Below are positions 10,462 through 18,371 of a stretch of 64,000 bases of DNA, piece by piece. The notes under the pieces were generated by a model that was not told the DNA's origin, did no database searches, and saw only the letters and a list, made by a program, of their open reading frames with translations. The position numbers were made by a program, and so were the translations under genes. Origin of the DNA: DYTH01 sp964552725 (lineage in GTDB: Bacteria; Desulfobacterota; Syntrophia; Syntrophales; UBA5619); contig CAZKHU010000001.1 in assembly GCA_964552725.1 (NCBI GenBank), positions 1-64,000 on the forward strand. Direction: 5' to 3'. How positions within the stretch are numbered: the first letter of the stretch is position 1; each line of letters starts with the position of its first letter.

Positions 10462-11100
10462 ATGCTATCCCCAAAAAACTTTCAGGCTCATGATCCAGCG
10501 AGTTCCGCCAAGGTTGAGTATCTCTTTCAGGAAAACGGAGAATATCCGGTGCAGAGTTTTTTAAATAAGTTGAGGCTGATTTTTGCGTTGCTGCTCTTTC
10601 CTTTCCGGGCTGTCCTGAACAGACTGGGAATTGACCCGGATATCGCCGGAAATGTCAATTCCTGCTATCGTGAAGAGTTCACCCGGATTTCCCCCTCGGA
10701 AAAGGCGGTCATCCTGCCCCACTGCCTGACCGGCGATAACTGCCGCGCCCATTTCTCCAAAAATGAAGGCGTTCTCTGCATGAAGTGCGGAAATTGCCGC
10801 TGCGGCGAGATTCTCGCGCTGTGCAAGGAGAACGGCTGGCAGTTTTACATCTCTCCCAGCACCAATTTTACGAAACGGCTTGTGGAAAGGAAGGACCTCC
10901 GGGCGGCGATTGGCGCGGCCTGCGATTACGAGATCGAACGGGGAATAAAATCAACCCGGATAACCGGCAGAGGGGTCCATCTGAAAAAGCGGCGGCTCAT
11001 TCCCCAGGTCATTGTGGCGGCGCGTTATGATTGCCTTCACAATGACATAGACTGGGAGGGGCTGCGCAATATGATCTTATCCGAAAGGGACTGCGCTTGA
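10462..11100 (+). CDS. DUF116 family protein
   Basis: About 213 residues. A hydrophobic helix (LRLIFALLLFPFRAVLNRLG, about 30-50) is followed by a cysteine-containing region with ILPHCLTGDNCRA, CMKCGNCRCGEI and later AACDYEIERG and VVAARYDC. This cysteine pattern is typical of DUF116, a family of unknown function common in strict anaerobes, and suggests a metal or Fe-S site. The frame is open far upstream (from 9922), but that part is the antisense of the lipid kinase. ATG 10462 is the best start, with ATG 10363 possible. Its stop overlaps the TTG start of the next flavoprotein gene. Confidence 0.8.
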   Translation: MLSPKNFQAHDPASSAKVEYLFQENGEYPVQSFLNKLRLIFALLLFPFRAVLNRLGIDPDIAGNVNSCYREEFTRISPSEKAVILPHCLTGDNCRAHFSKNEGVLCMKCGNCRCGEILALCKENGWQFYISPSTNFTKRLVERKDLRAAIGAACDYEIERGIKSTRITGRGVHLKKRRLIPQVIVAARYDCLHNDIDWEGLRNMILSERDCA

Positions 11101-12527
11101 TTGCAGACGGGAAGAGCGGCATCCAGGCGGCGTCCGGGCGGGCCGGTGCAAAAAGCGGCGTCCGGGCGGGCTCGACGGAGGGAAAAGACAAGCGCGTTAT
11201 CGTAATCGGCGGGGGCGCCGGAGGCATGATGGCCGCCGGCAGGGCTGCGGAAAGAGGGGCAAAGGTCGTCCTGCTCGAAAAGACGGGGGAGCCGGGCAAG
11301 AAAATCCTGATCAGCGGAAAATCCCGCTGCAACCTGTCCAACACCCGCAACATCGATGAATTTCTGCCCATGTACGGCCCCAATGGCCGCTTTCTCCACG
11401 GCGCTTTTCACCGCTTTTTCCGGGATGACCTGCTTGCTTTTCTGTCTCGATTCGGAGTTGAAACAAAGGCCGAACGGGGCGGACGGATTTTTCCCGTATC
11501 CGACAACGCGGCGGATGTCGTGAGGGCCTTCCGGAGCTATCTGAAAGAAGGCAAGGTAGAACTGCTCGTAAATTCGCCGGCAAGCAGAATCGTTGCCGAA
11601 AAAGGAAGGGTTGTAGGGGTGCAAACGCGGCAGGGTTTTTTACCGGCTGGGGCCGCAATCCTTGCCGCGGGCGGCGCAAGCTGGCAGGAAACCGGTTCCA
11701 ATGGCGACGGCTTCCGGCTTGCGGCCGCGGTTGGGCACAGAATCGTAAATCCCCGGCCGGCGCTCGTTCCGCTGATTGTCGCGGAGCTGGAGACGGCAAA
11801 GTCGATGCAGGGGGTAAGCCTGAAGAACGTCCGGCTTACAGCCTTTCGCGGAGAACCTGACAGTTTTTCTCCGGCCCTTGTCCCGCAAGAAGACAGCGGG
11901 CGGGGTCTGGAGCGGAAACGAAAAAAAGGCGCCGTAATCGAAAGCCGGATGGGGGAAATGCTCTTTACTCACTTCGGGATAGGCGGACCGATCACGCTGC
12001 TTATGAGCCTTGCCGTCGTGGACGCCCTCACGGAAGGCCCGGTCAGCGTCGCCATCGACCTTAAACCCGCCCTTTCCCTCGAGGAACTGCGCACCCGCCT
12101 GCAGCGGGATTTCGACGCGGGCGGCAAACGAAACTTCCGGAACCTGCTGGCGGGCCTGCTCCCCCGCAAGATGATCGAGCCGTTTCTCCGCATGTGCGGA
12201 ATCCCTGCAGAACGGACGGGAAGTCAGATTACGGCCCCGGAGCGCGAACGGCTTCTGCTGCTTTTGAAGGGTCTCTGCTTTACCGTCAAGGGGCCGCTGC
12301 CGCTGAACTCGGCAATTGTTACCGCAGGCGGCGTATCGCTTGCCGAGATCGATCCGCGAACGATGGCCTCCCGGCTGGTTGGCGGCCTCTTCTTCTGCGG
12401 GGAGGTAATGGACATCGACGCCGACACCGGCGGCTACAATCTCCAGGCGGCCTTCTCCACCGGCCATCTCGCCGGAGAGTCGGCCGCCGCCTACGTGCAA
12501 CGTCAGAAAGAGGATGCGGAATCCTAA
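11097..12527 (+). CDS. HI0933/YhiN-type NAD(P)/FAD-dependent flavoprotein
   Basis: A 476-residue protein of the HI0933 family. The FAD-binding dinucleotide fold begins at about residue 33 (VIVIGGGAGGMMAAGRAAERG) and is followed by the family signature GKKILISGKSRCNLSN. The second FAD motif is near the C-terminus (GEVMDIDADTGGYNLQAAFSTG). Members are putative oxidoreductases acting on unknown substrates. The TTG start at 11097 overlaps the TGA of the DUF116 gene (TTGA), so the two are translationally coupled. The first 32 residues are low-complexity, and a GTG later could also serve. Confidence 0.85.
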   Translation: MIADGKSGIQAASGRAGAKSGVRAGSTEGKDKRVIVIGGGAGGMMAAGRAAERGAKVVLLEKTGEPGKKILISGKSRCNLSNTRNIDEFLPMYGPNGRFLHGAFHRFFRDDLLAFLSRFGVETKAERGGRIFPVSDNAADVVRAFRSYLKEGKVELLVNSPASRIVAEKGRVVGVQTRQGFLPAGAAILAAGGASWQETGSNGDGFRLAAAVGHRIVNPRPALVPLIVAELETAKSMQGVSLKNVRLTAFRGEPDSFSPALVPQEDSGRGLERKRKKGAVIESRMGEMLFTHFGIGGPITLLMSLAVVDALTEGPVSVAIDLKPALSLEELRTRLQRDFDAGGKRNFRNLLAGLLPRKMIEPFLRMCGIPAERTGSQITAPERERLLLLLKGLCFTVKGPLPLNSAIVTAGGVSLAEIDPRTMASRLVGGLFFCGEVMDIDADTGGYNLQAAFSTGHLAGESAAAYVQRQKEDAES

Positions 12528-12587
12528 GGGCTTCAAATTCCCAGTTGAACATCATCGCCAGCCGTTGCTGCTGCCAAAGGAGGTATT

Positions 12588-13670
12588 ATGTCGAGAGTAA
12601 TGATCCATCCGGCTACTTACGAAACGCTTCAGCCCGCCGTGGAAAGGGCCTTTGCGCTTTTCCCCTTAGAGCTGAAAAATAAAAAAGTGCTCATCAAGCC
12701 CAACCTGCTGCGGGGGTCAGCGGCTGAAGAGGGGGTGGTCACCCATCCCGCCGTGTTGAGGGCCGTCGTCGAAAAAGTGGAAAGCATGGGGCCCGCCTCC
12801 CTTGTGGTCGGAGACAATCCGGGCATTTTCGGCTATGGCGCCAACGAGGCCTGCTTTAAGCAAACCGGACTGATGGAGGCCGCCGGGGGATATTACCGGA
12901 ATATCGGCAACGATGCCCGCAAGATGGCTTTCAACCCGGCCTTTATGCCACAGGTCAGCATCTCCCAGGCAGTGCTGGATGCCGATGTAATCATCAGCCT
13001 GCCCAAATTCAAAACCCATGGATTGACGGTAATTACCGGCGCCCTCAAGAACAGCTACGGATTTCTCCCCGGCGCCCAGAAGGCCATGTTGCACAAGGCC
13101 GCCGGCAACCCGCAGCGTTTTCAGGAAGCAGTGGTCGAGGTGTTCCGGCTGCGCGTGCCGGAACTGTTCATCATGGATGCGGTGGTGGGCATGGAAGGCA
13201 ACGGCCCTGCTTCGCCGGATCTGCGCGACGTCGGCGTAATCATGGCAGCCGACAATGCGGTCGCCATGGATGCGGTGGTCGCCTATATGATGGGTTGCGA
13301 CCCGGGGCAGCTCCCCTTTCTCCAGTGGGCCAAAAAGCTCGGCCTGGGCGATTTCGACCTTGAACATATCCAGATAGACGGAGAACTGCTGCGAATACCC
13401 AATTTCAAACTGCCCCCGCTCGGCGGCAGCGCCATTGCCGGCAGCGCCATTGCCGGCAACGCCGTCGTCCAGGATTTTTTGCACAGCCGGACAATCCTCC
13501 GCCCCCAGGCCAACCCGGAGCTGTGCACGGGCTGCGGCGCCTGCATAGCGCAGTGCCCGGTCGGCGCCTTGTCCATGAATGAAAATTTGCCCCGGGTAGC
13601 GGACGGCGCCTGCATCGTCTGTTTTTGTTGTCAGGAAATTTGCCCGGAAAAGGCCATTGCTCTGGCATAA
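12588..13670 (+). CDS. DUF362 domain protein with C-terminal 2x[4Fe-4S] ferredoxin domain
   Basis: A 360-residue protein. The DUF362 domain (about 10-270) includes KKVLIKPNLL and a central ISLPKFKTHG motif. A short linker holds a 5-residue tandem repeat (GSAIA). The last 55 residues form a bacterial ferredoxin with two CxxCxxCxxxCP clusters (CTGCGACIAQCP and CIVCFCCQEICP). DUF362 proteins are iron-sulfur proteins of uncertain role, widespread in anaerobes. The start is firm (AAAGGAGGTATT-ATG). It is followed by a cupin and an NDP-forming acyl-CoA synthetase-like gene in the same direction. Confidence 0.88.
   Translation: MSRVMIHPATYETLQPAVERAFALFPLELKNKKVLIKPNLLRGSAAEEGVVTHPAVLRAVVEKVESMGPASLVVGDNPGIFGYGANEACFKQTGLMEAAGGYYRNIGNDARKMAFNPAFMPQVSISQAVLDADVIISLPKFKTHGLTVITGALKNSYGFLPGAQKAMLHKAAGNPQRFQEAVVEVFRLRVPELFIMDAVVGMEGNGPASPDLRDVGVIMAADNAVAMDAVVAYMMGCDPGQLPFLQWAKKLGLGDFDLEHIQIDGELLRIPNFKLPPLGGSAIAGSAIAGNAVVQDFLHSRTILRPQANPELCTGCGACIAQCPVGALSMNENLPRVADGACIVCFCCQEICPEKAIALA
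13425..13454 (+). repeat. 15-bp in-frame tandem duplication inside the DUF362 gene
   Basis: The unit GGCAGCGCCATTGCC occurs twice back to back, and a third, diverged partial copy follows. It encodes GSAIA-GSAIA-GNAV in the linker between the DUF362 and ferredoxin domains, so it lengthens a flexible linker without breaking the frame. Confidence 0.8.
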
Positions 13671-13745
13671 GCAGGGAAAATAGTGTAAAGGAACTCTGAA
13701 TTTTTCTCTCAATAACAATTTTTACGCAGAATCAGGAGGTTTCCC

Positions 13746-14135
13746 ATGATTGCAATGAATGCCAAAGACGTCCTTAAAACAAAGGTCGAGACCATCTCCT
13801 ACAAGGGCACGCCCCAGCAGGTAAGGGACGTTTGGATACAGTGGCTCTCCAAGGCCGGTCCCGAAGCGGCCCCGGATTACGGACTGCGTTTTTTCACGGT
13901 CGGCCCGGGCGGCGAGGTGCCGATTCACAGCCACTCCTATTACCAGACCACCTATGTCCTGTCGGGGAGTCTCTTGGTTGTGTCTTACGATGAAAACGAC
14001 AAGGCAACCGGGGAAAGGGTTCTGGGTCCCCACGACTTCGTCTATCTCCCGACGATGGAGCCGCACAGCATGAAAAACGCGAGCGACACGGAGGAATGCA
14101 CCTTTTTGTGCAGCATCGCCAATATAAGGGAGTAG
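13746..14135 (+). CDS. Cupin-domain protein
   Basis: A 129-residue single-cupin protein. The metal-binding first cupin motif is recognisable as GGEVPIHSHSYYQTTYVLSG and the second as GPHDFVYLPTMEPHSMKN, giving histidine/glutamate ligands for one metal ion. The start is firm (AGGAGGTTTCCC-ATG). Small cupins serve as isomerases, dioxygenases or sensors, and the sequence does not decide which. It sits 75 bases after the DUF362-ferredoxin gene and before an acyl-CoA synthetase-like gene, consistent with a shared metabolic task. Confidence 0.85.
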   Translation: MIAMNAKDVLKTKVETISYKGTPQQVRDVWIQWLSKAGPEAAPDYGLRFFTVGPGGEVPIHSHSYYQTTYVLSGSLLVVSYDENDKATGERVLGPHDFVYLPTMEPHSMKNASDTEECTFLCSIANIRE

Positions 14136-14277
14136 CGTTCCCTACATGGCGGCAAACCGGAGTCCGCGGCAACTTCTTGCGATTCGGGCTTGCAGGGAGA
14201 CGGCAACGTAACGCTCACTGTTTGCTGCCCAATGTCCAGGGAAAATTTTTGCCGAAAAATTGCAGGATGATCAGCCC

Positions 14278-15693
14278 ATGGCCGAGGCAGTTATGCTGAA
14301 AAATCTGGAGCGTCTTTTCAATCCTCGTGCAGTTGCCGTGCTGGGGGCTTCCGCGAACCCCGACAAGCTCGGATTCCATGTGATGAAAAGTCTGACTTCC
14401 GGCGGGTTCAAAGGAACGATTGTCCCCGTAAATCCGGGCGCCGATTCGATCATGGGCATCCCTGCATTTTCATCCCTTGGGGATTTTCCCACCGCAATCG
14501 ACCTTGCCGTGATCGTCCTGCCCGCAAAAATGGTTCCGGGGATATTTCAGGAATGCAGTCAAAAAGGCGTTAAAGGGGTTGTCTTGATAACCGCCGGCTT
14601 CAGGGAAATCGACGATCCCCAGGGCGCCGCTCTCCAGAACGTCCTTGCCGAACTGGCCCAAAAGGCCGATCTCCCGGTTATCGGTCCCAACACCTTCGGC
14701 ATGCTTAATCTCCAATTGGACTTGAACGCCTCCTTTACCCCGGAGTTCTCGTTGCTTCCCAAAGGCAATATCGCCTTCGTCAGCCAGAGCGGCGGCGTCT
14801 CGCATCTGGTCGGGTTTCTGGCCATGCGGCAGAATGTGGGTTTCAGCAAGATAGTCGGTCTCGGAAACCGCCTCAATATTGATTTCCCCGAAATGATCGC
14901 CTATCTGATGAACGATCCGGACACGCGGGTCATTGCCCTGTATATTGAAGGCATGGATGAGCCGCGAAGATTCCTGGCGGCGATGAAAAATACCCGTTTT
15001 GCCAAAAAACCCGTGGTTGCCTACAAGACCGGCAACTCCCGCACCGGCAATCAGGCCTCCGCTTCCCATACCGGGTCCCTGGCCGGGAAGCAGGAAATCT
15101 ACGAAGGGGCGCTCAAACAGGCGGGCGTTCTCCAGGTTGACAGCGCGGAGCGGCTTCTCGATACAGCGCGCGCCCTTTCCCTTTGCCCGCTCCCCGCGGA
15201 AAGAAAAGTCGCCATTCTTACAGGTCAGGCGGGTCCCGGAATCGCGGCCGCGGATGTCTGCGAATTCGCAGGTCTGGAGATAGCCACCTTTCAGCCTGCG
15301 ACTCAGATGTTGATCAACGACCTGCTTCCACCCCTTGCCATGCGCACGAATCCCGTGGATATGGGGCCCGCCTGGTACAACACTCAAGCGATTGAGGGCA
15401 TCATCGGGGCGGCGATAGAAGATGACAACGTGGACGGAATTCTGCTGCTCATGGTATTTGCGTCAGCCAACAGGGACGCCGTAAAGGGTTTTTCCAGACT
15501 CCTGCTCGAATGGAAACAGCGGAAACCGGTTATCTCCTGTCTGCTCTCTCCGCCGGGAATCTGGGACGAGGAAATCCGGCAACTCGAGGCAGGAGGCGCA
15601 CTCGTCAATTTTCCCACCCCGGAGCGGGCAGCAAGCGCCCTGGCGGCACTCTGGGAATATCGGAAAATGAGCAGTTTTGAAGATAGAACCTAA
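14278..15693 (+). CDS. NDP-forming acyl-CoA synthetase, alpha-subunit-like
   Basis: A 471-residue protein with the domain order of the alpha subunit of ADP-forming acetyl/acyl-CoA synthetases: a CoA-binding Rossmann domain (RAVAVLGASANPDKLG), then two succinyl-CoA-ligase-type flavodoxin-like domains. The phosphohistidine site is present (SASHTGSLAG). These enzymes convert acyl-CoA + ADP + Pi to acid + ATP + CoA. The ATP-grasp beta part, essential for nucleotide binding, is neither fused nor adjacent, so the partner must be elsewhere or the protein has another role. ATG 14278 is preferred, with AGGA about 10 bases upstream. TTG 14260 or ATG 14293 are alternatives. Confidence 0.85.
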   Translation: MAEAVMLKNLERLFNPRAVAVLGASANPDKLGFHVMKSLTSGGFKGTIVPVNPGADSIMGIPAFSSLGDFPTAIDLAVIVLPAKMVPGIFQECSQKGVKGVVLITAGFREIDDPQGAALQNVLAELAQKADLPVIGPNTFGMLNLQLDLNASFTPEFSLLPKGNIAFVSQSGGVSHLVGFLAMRQNVGFSKIVGLGNRLNIDFPEMIAYLMNDPDTRVIALYIEGMDEPRRFLAAMKNTRFAKKPVVAYKTGNSRTGNQASASHTGSLAGKQEIYEGALKQAGVLQVDSAERLLDTARALSLCPLPAERKVAILTGQAGPGIAAADVCEFAGLEIATFQPATQMLINDLLPPLAMRTNPVDMGPAWYNTQAIEGIIGAAIEDDNVDGILLLMVFASANRDAVKGFSRLLLEWKQRKPVISCLLSPPGIWDEEIRQLEAGGALVNFPTPERAASALAALWEYRKMSSFEDRT

Positions 15694-16081
15694 AACCTGG
15701 CAGGCGATCGTTTTTGATTTTGACGGCACATTGGCGGGACTTAACATAGATTTTGCCCTGATGCGCGCCGCCGTGCTGCGAGTTTTCCCCGATGTCGAAC
15801 TGTATGCCGATGCCACGCTTACCCGCGATGATTCGCAAAATGTCAAACCCCATCCGGGCCATTTGCAAAAAGCGCTTGGCATCCTGGGAGTCCCGGAAAA
15901 GGATGCGGCGATGGTCGGCGATCACCCTACGGACGTCATGACCGCCCGCCGAGCGGGAAGCTGCGCGGTCGGGGTCTTGACGGGAAGCGCCGACGAGAAA
16001 AGTCTGCGTGCAGCCGGCGCCGACCTGATTCTCGCCAATGCGTTTGCAATCCTCGGGCATATTTGGATGGCGCCCTCCTGA
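15677..16081 (+). CDS. HAD-superfamily protein with internal deletion of cap region
   Basis: A 134-residue protein. The N-terminus has the nucleophile motif VFDFDGTLAGLNIDFALMR and the C-terminal half has motif III (VKPHPGHL) and motif IV (VGDHPTD). Between them the normal cap domain and motif II strand (usually about 70-90 residues) are missing: FALMR runs straight into AAVLRVFPDVELY. Full-length relatives are about 210-220 residues. The frame is intact, so this is a clean in-frame deletion rather than a frameshift. Catalytic activity is doubtful. TTG 15677 overlaps the end of the CoA-synthetase gene by 17 bases. Confidence 0.7.
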   Translation: MKIEPKTWQAIVFDFDGTLAGLNIDFALMRAAVLRVFPDVELYADATLTRDDSQNVKPHPGHLQKALGILGVPEKDAAMVGDHPTDVMTARRAGSCAVGVLTGSADEKSLRAAGADLILANAFAILGHIWMAPS

Positions 16082-16134
16082 TCATCAATTTCTTGGCGCC
16101 CGTTTCTTTCCTTATAAAACTGACATTTTGCCCT

Positions 16135-16770
16135 TTACAGAGGGGCTTTGAGAATCTCGGCAAGGCTGCGCGCCGCGCCGCCGATATCGCGTTGAGCCAT
16201 AATCGCCGAAACGATGGCGGCGCCGTCCGCCCCGGCCTTTATCACCCGGCTGGCGTTTTCCGCGTCAATACCGCCGATCGCGATAACCGGGATTTTAACG
16301 GCCGCTTTGATGTCCGCCAATTCTGCAAGCGTTACCCGGTCGGCATCCGTTTTCGTGCCGGTGGGAAAAACGGCGCCGACCCCCAGATAATCGGCCCCCT
16401 CGGCCTCCATTGACAACGCATCTGCAAGCGAGTTTGCGGAGGCCCCGATGATCTTTTCCCGGCCCAGCAGCATGCGGGCAACCGGAACGGACAGATCGTC
16501 GGCGCCGAGATGAACCCCGTCGGCATCGCAGGCAAAGGCAATGTCGATCCGGTCGTTGATGATAAGCGGAACCTCGTATCTGTCCGTAACCTCTTTTACC
16601 CTCTTCGCAATTTCCAGATATTCCCGCGAAGATATCTCCTTTTCACGGAGCTGCACAACGGTCGCCCCGCCCTGAATCGCCTCTTCAACGGCGCTCTCGA
16701 GGCTTTTTTCGCCAAGCCAGCGCCGGTCCGTTACCAGATAAAGCGAATAATCAATGCCTTTCCTTTTCAT
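16135..16770 (-). CDS. thiE: Thiamine-phosphate synthase
   Basis: A 211-residue TIM-barrel enzyme that joins hydroxymethylpyrimidine diphosphate and thiazole phosphate to thiamine phosphate. Family motifs are in order: YLVTDRRW, GATVVQLREKE, PLIINDRIDIA, DGVHLGADDL, YLGVGAVFPTGTK and the phosphate-binding AIGGIDAENA. The Thr/Lys of the pyrophosphate loop are present. It starts 11 bases after thiC on the same strand and is under the same TPP riboswitch. It is convergent with the HAD gene. Confidence 0.95.
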   Translation of the reverse strand: MKRKGIDYSLYLVTDRRWLGEKSLESAVEEAIQGGATVVQLREKEISSREYLEIAKRVKEVTDRYEVPLIINDRIDIAFACDADGVHLGADDLSVPVARMLLGREKIIGASANSLADALSMEAEGADYLGVGAVFPTGTKTDADRVTLAELADIKAAVKIPVIAIGGIDAENASRVIKAGADGAAIVSAIMAQRDIGGAARSLAEILKAPL

Positions 16771-16781
16771 GCTTGTCCTCC

Positions 16782-18071
16782 TCAGGCAGCTCCCCCGTCG
16801 AGAAAACGGTTATGAGTCTTGATCGCGCAAAGATCCCCGCACATCGTGCATACATCCCGGTTTTTGTCCTCCGTAAGACCCCGCACCCGCCTGGCCTTTG
16901 CGGGATCGATCGCCAGGCTGAACATCCCCTCCCAGTCAAAACGCCTGCGGGCGGATGACATCTGTTCGTTTCTCTCCCACGCGCCGGGAATGCCCTTCTC
17001 GATGTCGCCTATATGGGCGGCAATCAGCGAAGCGATCACCCCGTCGTAAACATCCTGAAGCGTCGGCAGACCCAAGTGCTCCGCCGGCGTGACATAACAG
17101 AGAAAATCCGCCCCGTTGGCCGCAGCGATCGCCCCTCCGATCGCCCCGACGATGTGATCATAGCCGGGGGCGATATCCGTCGGCAGCGGCCCGAGAACAT
17201 AATACGGCGCCCCGCCGCAGAGGCGTTTCTGGAGCTTCATGTCTCCCGCTATCCGGTGCAGGGGAACATGCCCTGGTCCCTCGACCATCGCCTGAACGCC
17301 GGCCTTTCTCGCCCGCTCGACCAGTTCCCCGAGAACGGTCAGTTCGGCAATCTGGGCCCGGTCTTCCGCATCGCCGATCGCCCCCGGACGCAGTCCATCC
17401 CCGAGAGAAAGGGTAACTTCGTGCTCTCTCGCGATTTCCAGCAGGCGATCGAAACGTTCATAAAGGGGATTTTCCCGTTTATTGAGCATCGTCCACTCCG
17501 CCATCAGACTTCCCCCCCGGGAGACAATCCCCATGACCCGATTGCAGCCTCTCAGGACTTCCAGCGTTCTTCTCGTAATGCCGCAGTGGACGGTGATGAA
17601 ATCGACCCCCATCCTGGCCTCGTCTTCAATATCCTTAAAAATCATATCCTCCGTAAGCTCTCCGGTCTTGCGCCCCTCCTGAAACAGGCGGCTGACGGAA
17701 CGGTAGATCGGCACCGTGCCGAGCATCACGGAAGAATCGGCAATCATCGCGGACAGAATCGCGTCGATATCGCCGCCCGTGGACAAATCCATCACCGCAT
17801 CGGCCCCCGCGCCGATCGCCGTCCGCAATTTGCCAAGTTCTTCCCCGATATCGGCATGACTCGCCGAAGTGCCTATATTGGCGTTGATTTTTGTCGATAG
17901 TCCCGCGCCTATCCCCCGGGCGCGAAAATCGTGCGCCCGGTTTTTCGGGATAACAACAACCCCTTGCGCAAGCTTCTCCCGCATTTCCTCCGGCAGCACC
18001 CGGTCATGTTCGGCCGCCTGCTCGATCTCCCCGGTTATCTTTCCCTGCCGCGCTGACTCCAGTAGTGTCAT
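16782..18071 (-). CDS. thiC: Phosphomethylpyrimidine synthase (radical SAM)
   Basis: A 429-residue ThiC that rearranges aminoimidazole ribotide to hydroxymethylpyrimidine phosphate. Visible are INANIGTS, the MDLSTGGD block, QAMVEGPGHVP, and the C-terminal CxxCxxxxC cluster motif in TMCGDLCAIK, with the third cysteine just upstream. The length matches the short anaerobic/archaeal-type ThiC lacking the plant/E. coli N-terminal extension. ATG 18071 is chosen (AAAGGAAAAAAGC upstream). The frame extends to 18113 without homology. Expression is controlled by the upstream TPP riboswitch and terminator. Confidence 0.95.
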   Translation of the reverse strand: MTLLESARQGKITGEIEQAAEHDRVLPEEMREKLAQGVVVIPKNRAHDFRARGIGAGLSTKINANIGTSASHADIGEELGKLRTAIGAGADAVMDLSTGGDIDAILSAMIADSSVMLGTVPIYRSVSRLFQEGRKTGELTEDMIFKDIEDEARMGVDFITVHCGITRRTLEVLRGCNRVMGIVSRGGSLMAEWTMLNKRENPLYERFDRLLEIAREHEVTLSLGDGLRPGAIGDAEDRAQIAELTVLGELVERARKAGVQAMVEGPGHVPLHRIAGDMKLQKRLCGGAPYYVLGPLPTDIAPGYDHIVGAIGGAIAAANGADFLCYVTPAEHLGLPTLQDVYDGVIASLIAAHIGDIEKGIPGAWERNEQMSSARRRFDWEGMFSLAIDPAKARRVRGLTEDKNRDVCTMCGDLCAIKTHNRFLDGGAA

Positions 18072-18145
18072 GCTTTTTTCCTTTCTTAAAAACCTGCAAA
18101 AGTTGCTTCCCAACGGACACCCCCGCCGGACACGTTGTCAATGAC

Positions 18146-18176
18146 AAAAAGGCCGCCCCCAAAGGGAAGCGGCCTC
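18146..18176 (-). terminator. Intrinsic terminator of the TPP riboswitch
   Basis: On the minus strand, AGGCCGC pairs with GCGGCCT across a purine/pyrimidine-rich loop and is followed directly by TTTTT. It lies between the THI element and thiC, about 75 bases before the thiC start, the classic position for ligand-dependent transcription termination. Confidence 0.85.
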
Positions 18177-18198
18177 TTGCATGTCATAAGTCCGGCTC

Positions 18199-18279
18199 AT
18201 TTCCCTACGCAGGCATTACCCTGATCAGGTCAAGGGTCGCCGGAATCCCGGCATCTCAGTCCCCAAGGACACCCCTAAC
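18199..18279 (-). promoter_or_regulatory. TPP riboswitch (THI element)
   Basis: The minus strand shows all the conserved THI-box blocks in order: GGGGTG, then CTGAGATG, then ACCCTTGACCTGATCAGGGT and AATGCCTGCGTAGGGAA. The element precedes thiC-thiE and is followed by a strong terminator hairpin with a T run. When thiamine pyrophosphate binds, the terminator should form and shut off thiC-thiE. Confidence 0.97.
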
Positions 18280-18371
18280 GAGCAAAAAAGCTTGATCAGC
18301 GCCGGGTTCTTCTCTGCGAAGCTTTTGAGCAATCGGTCAGCGCTGAAAAAATGTTGTCAAAAAACCTGTTA

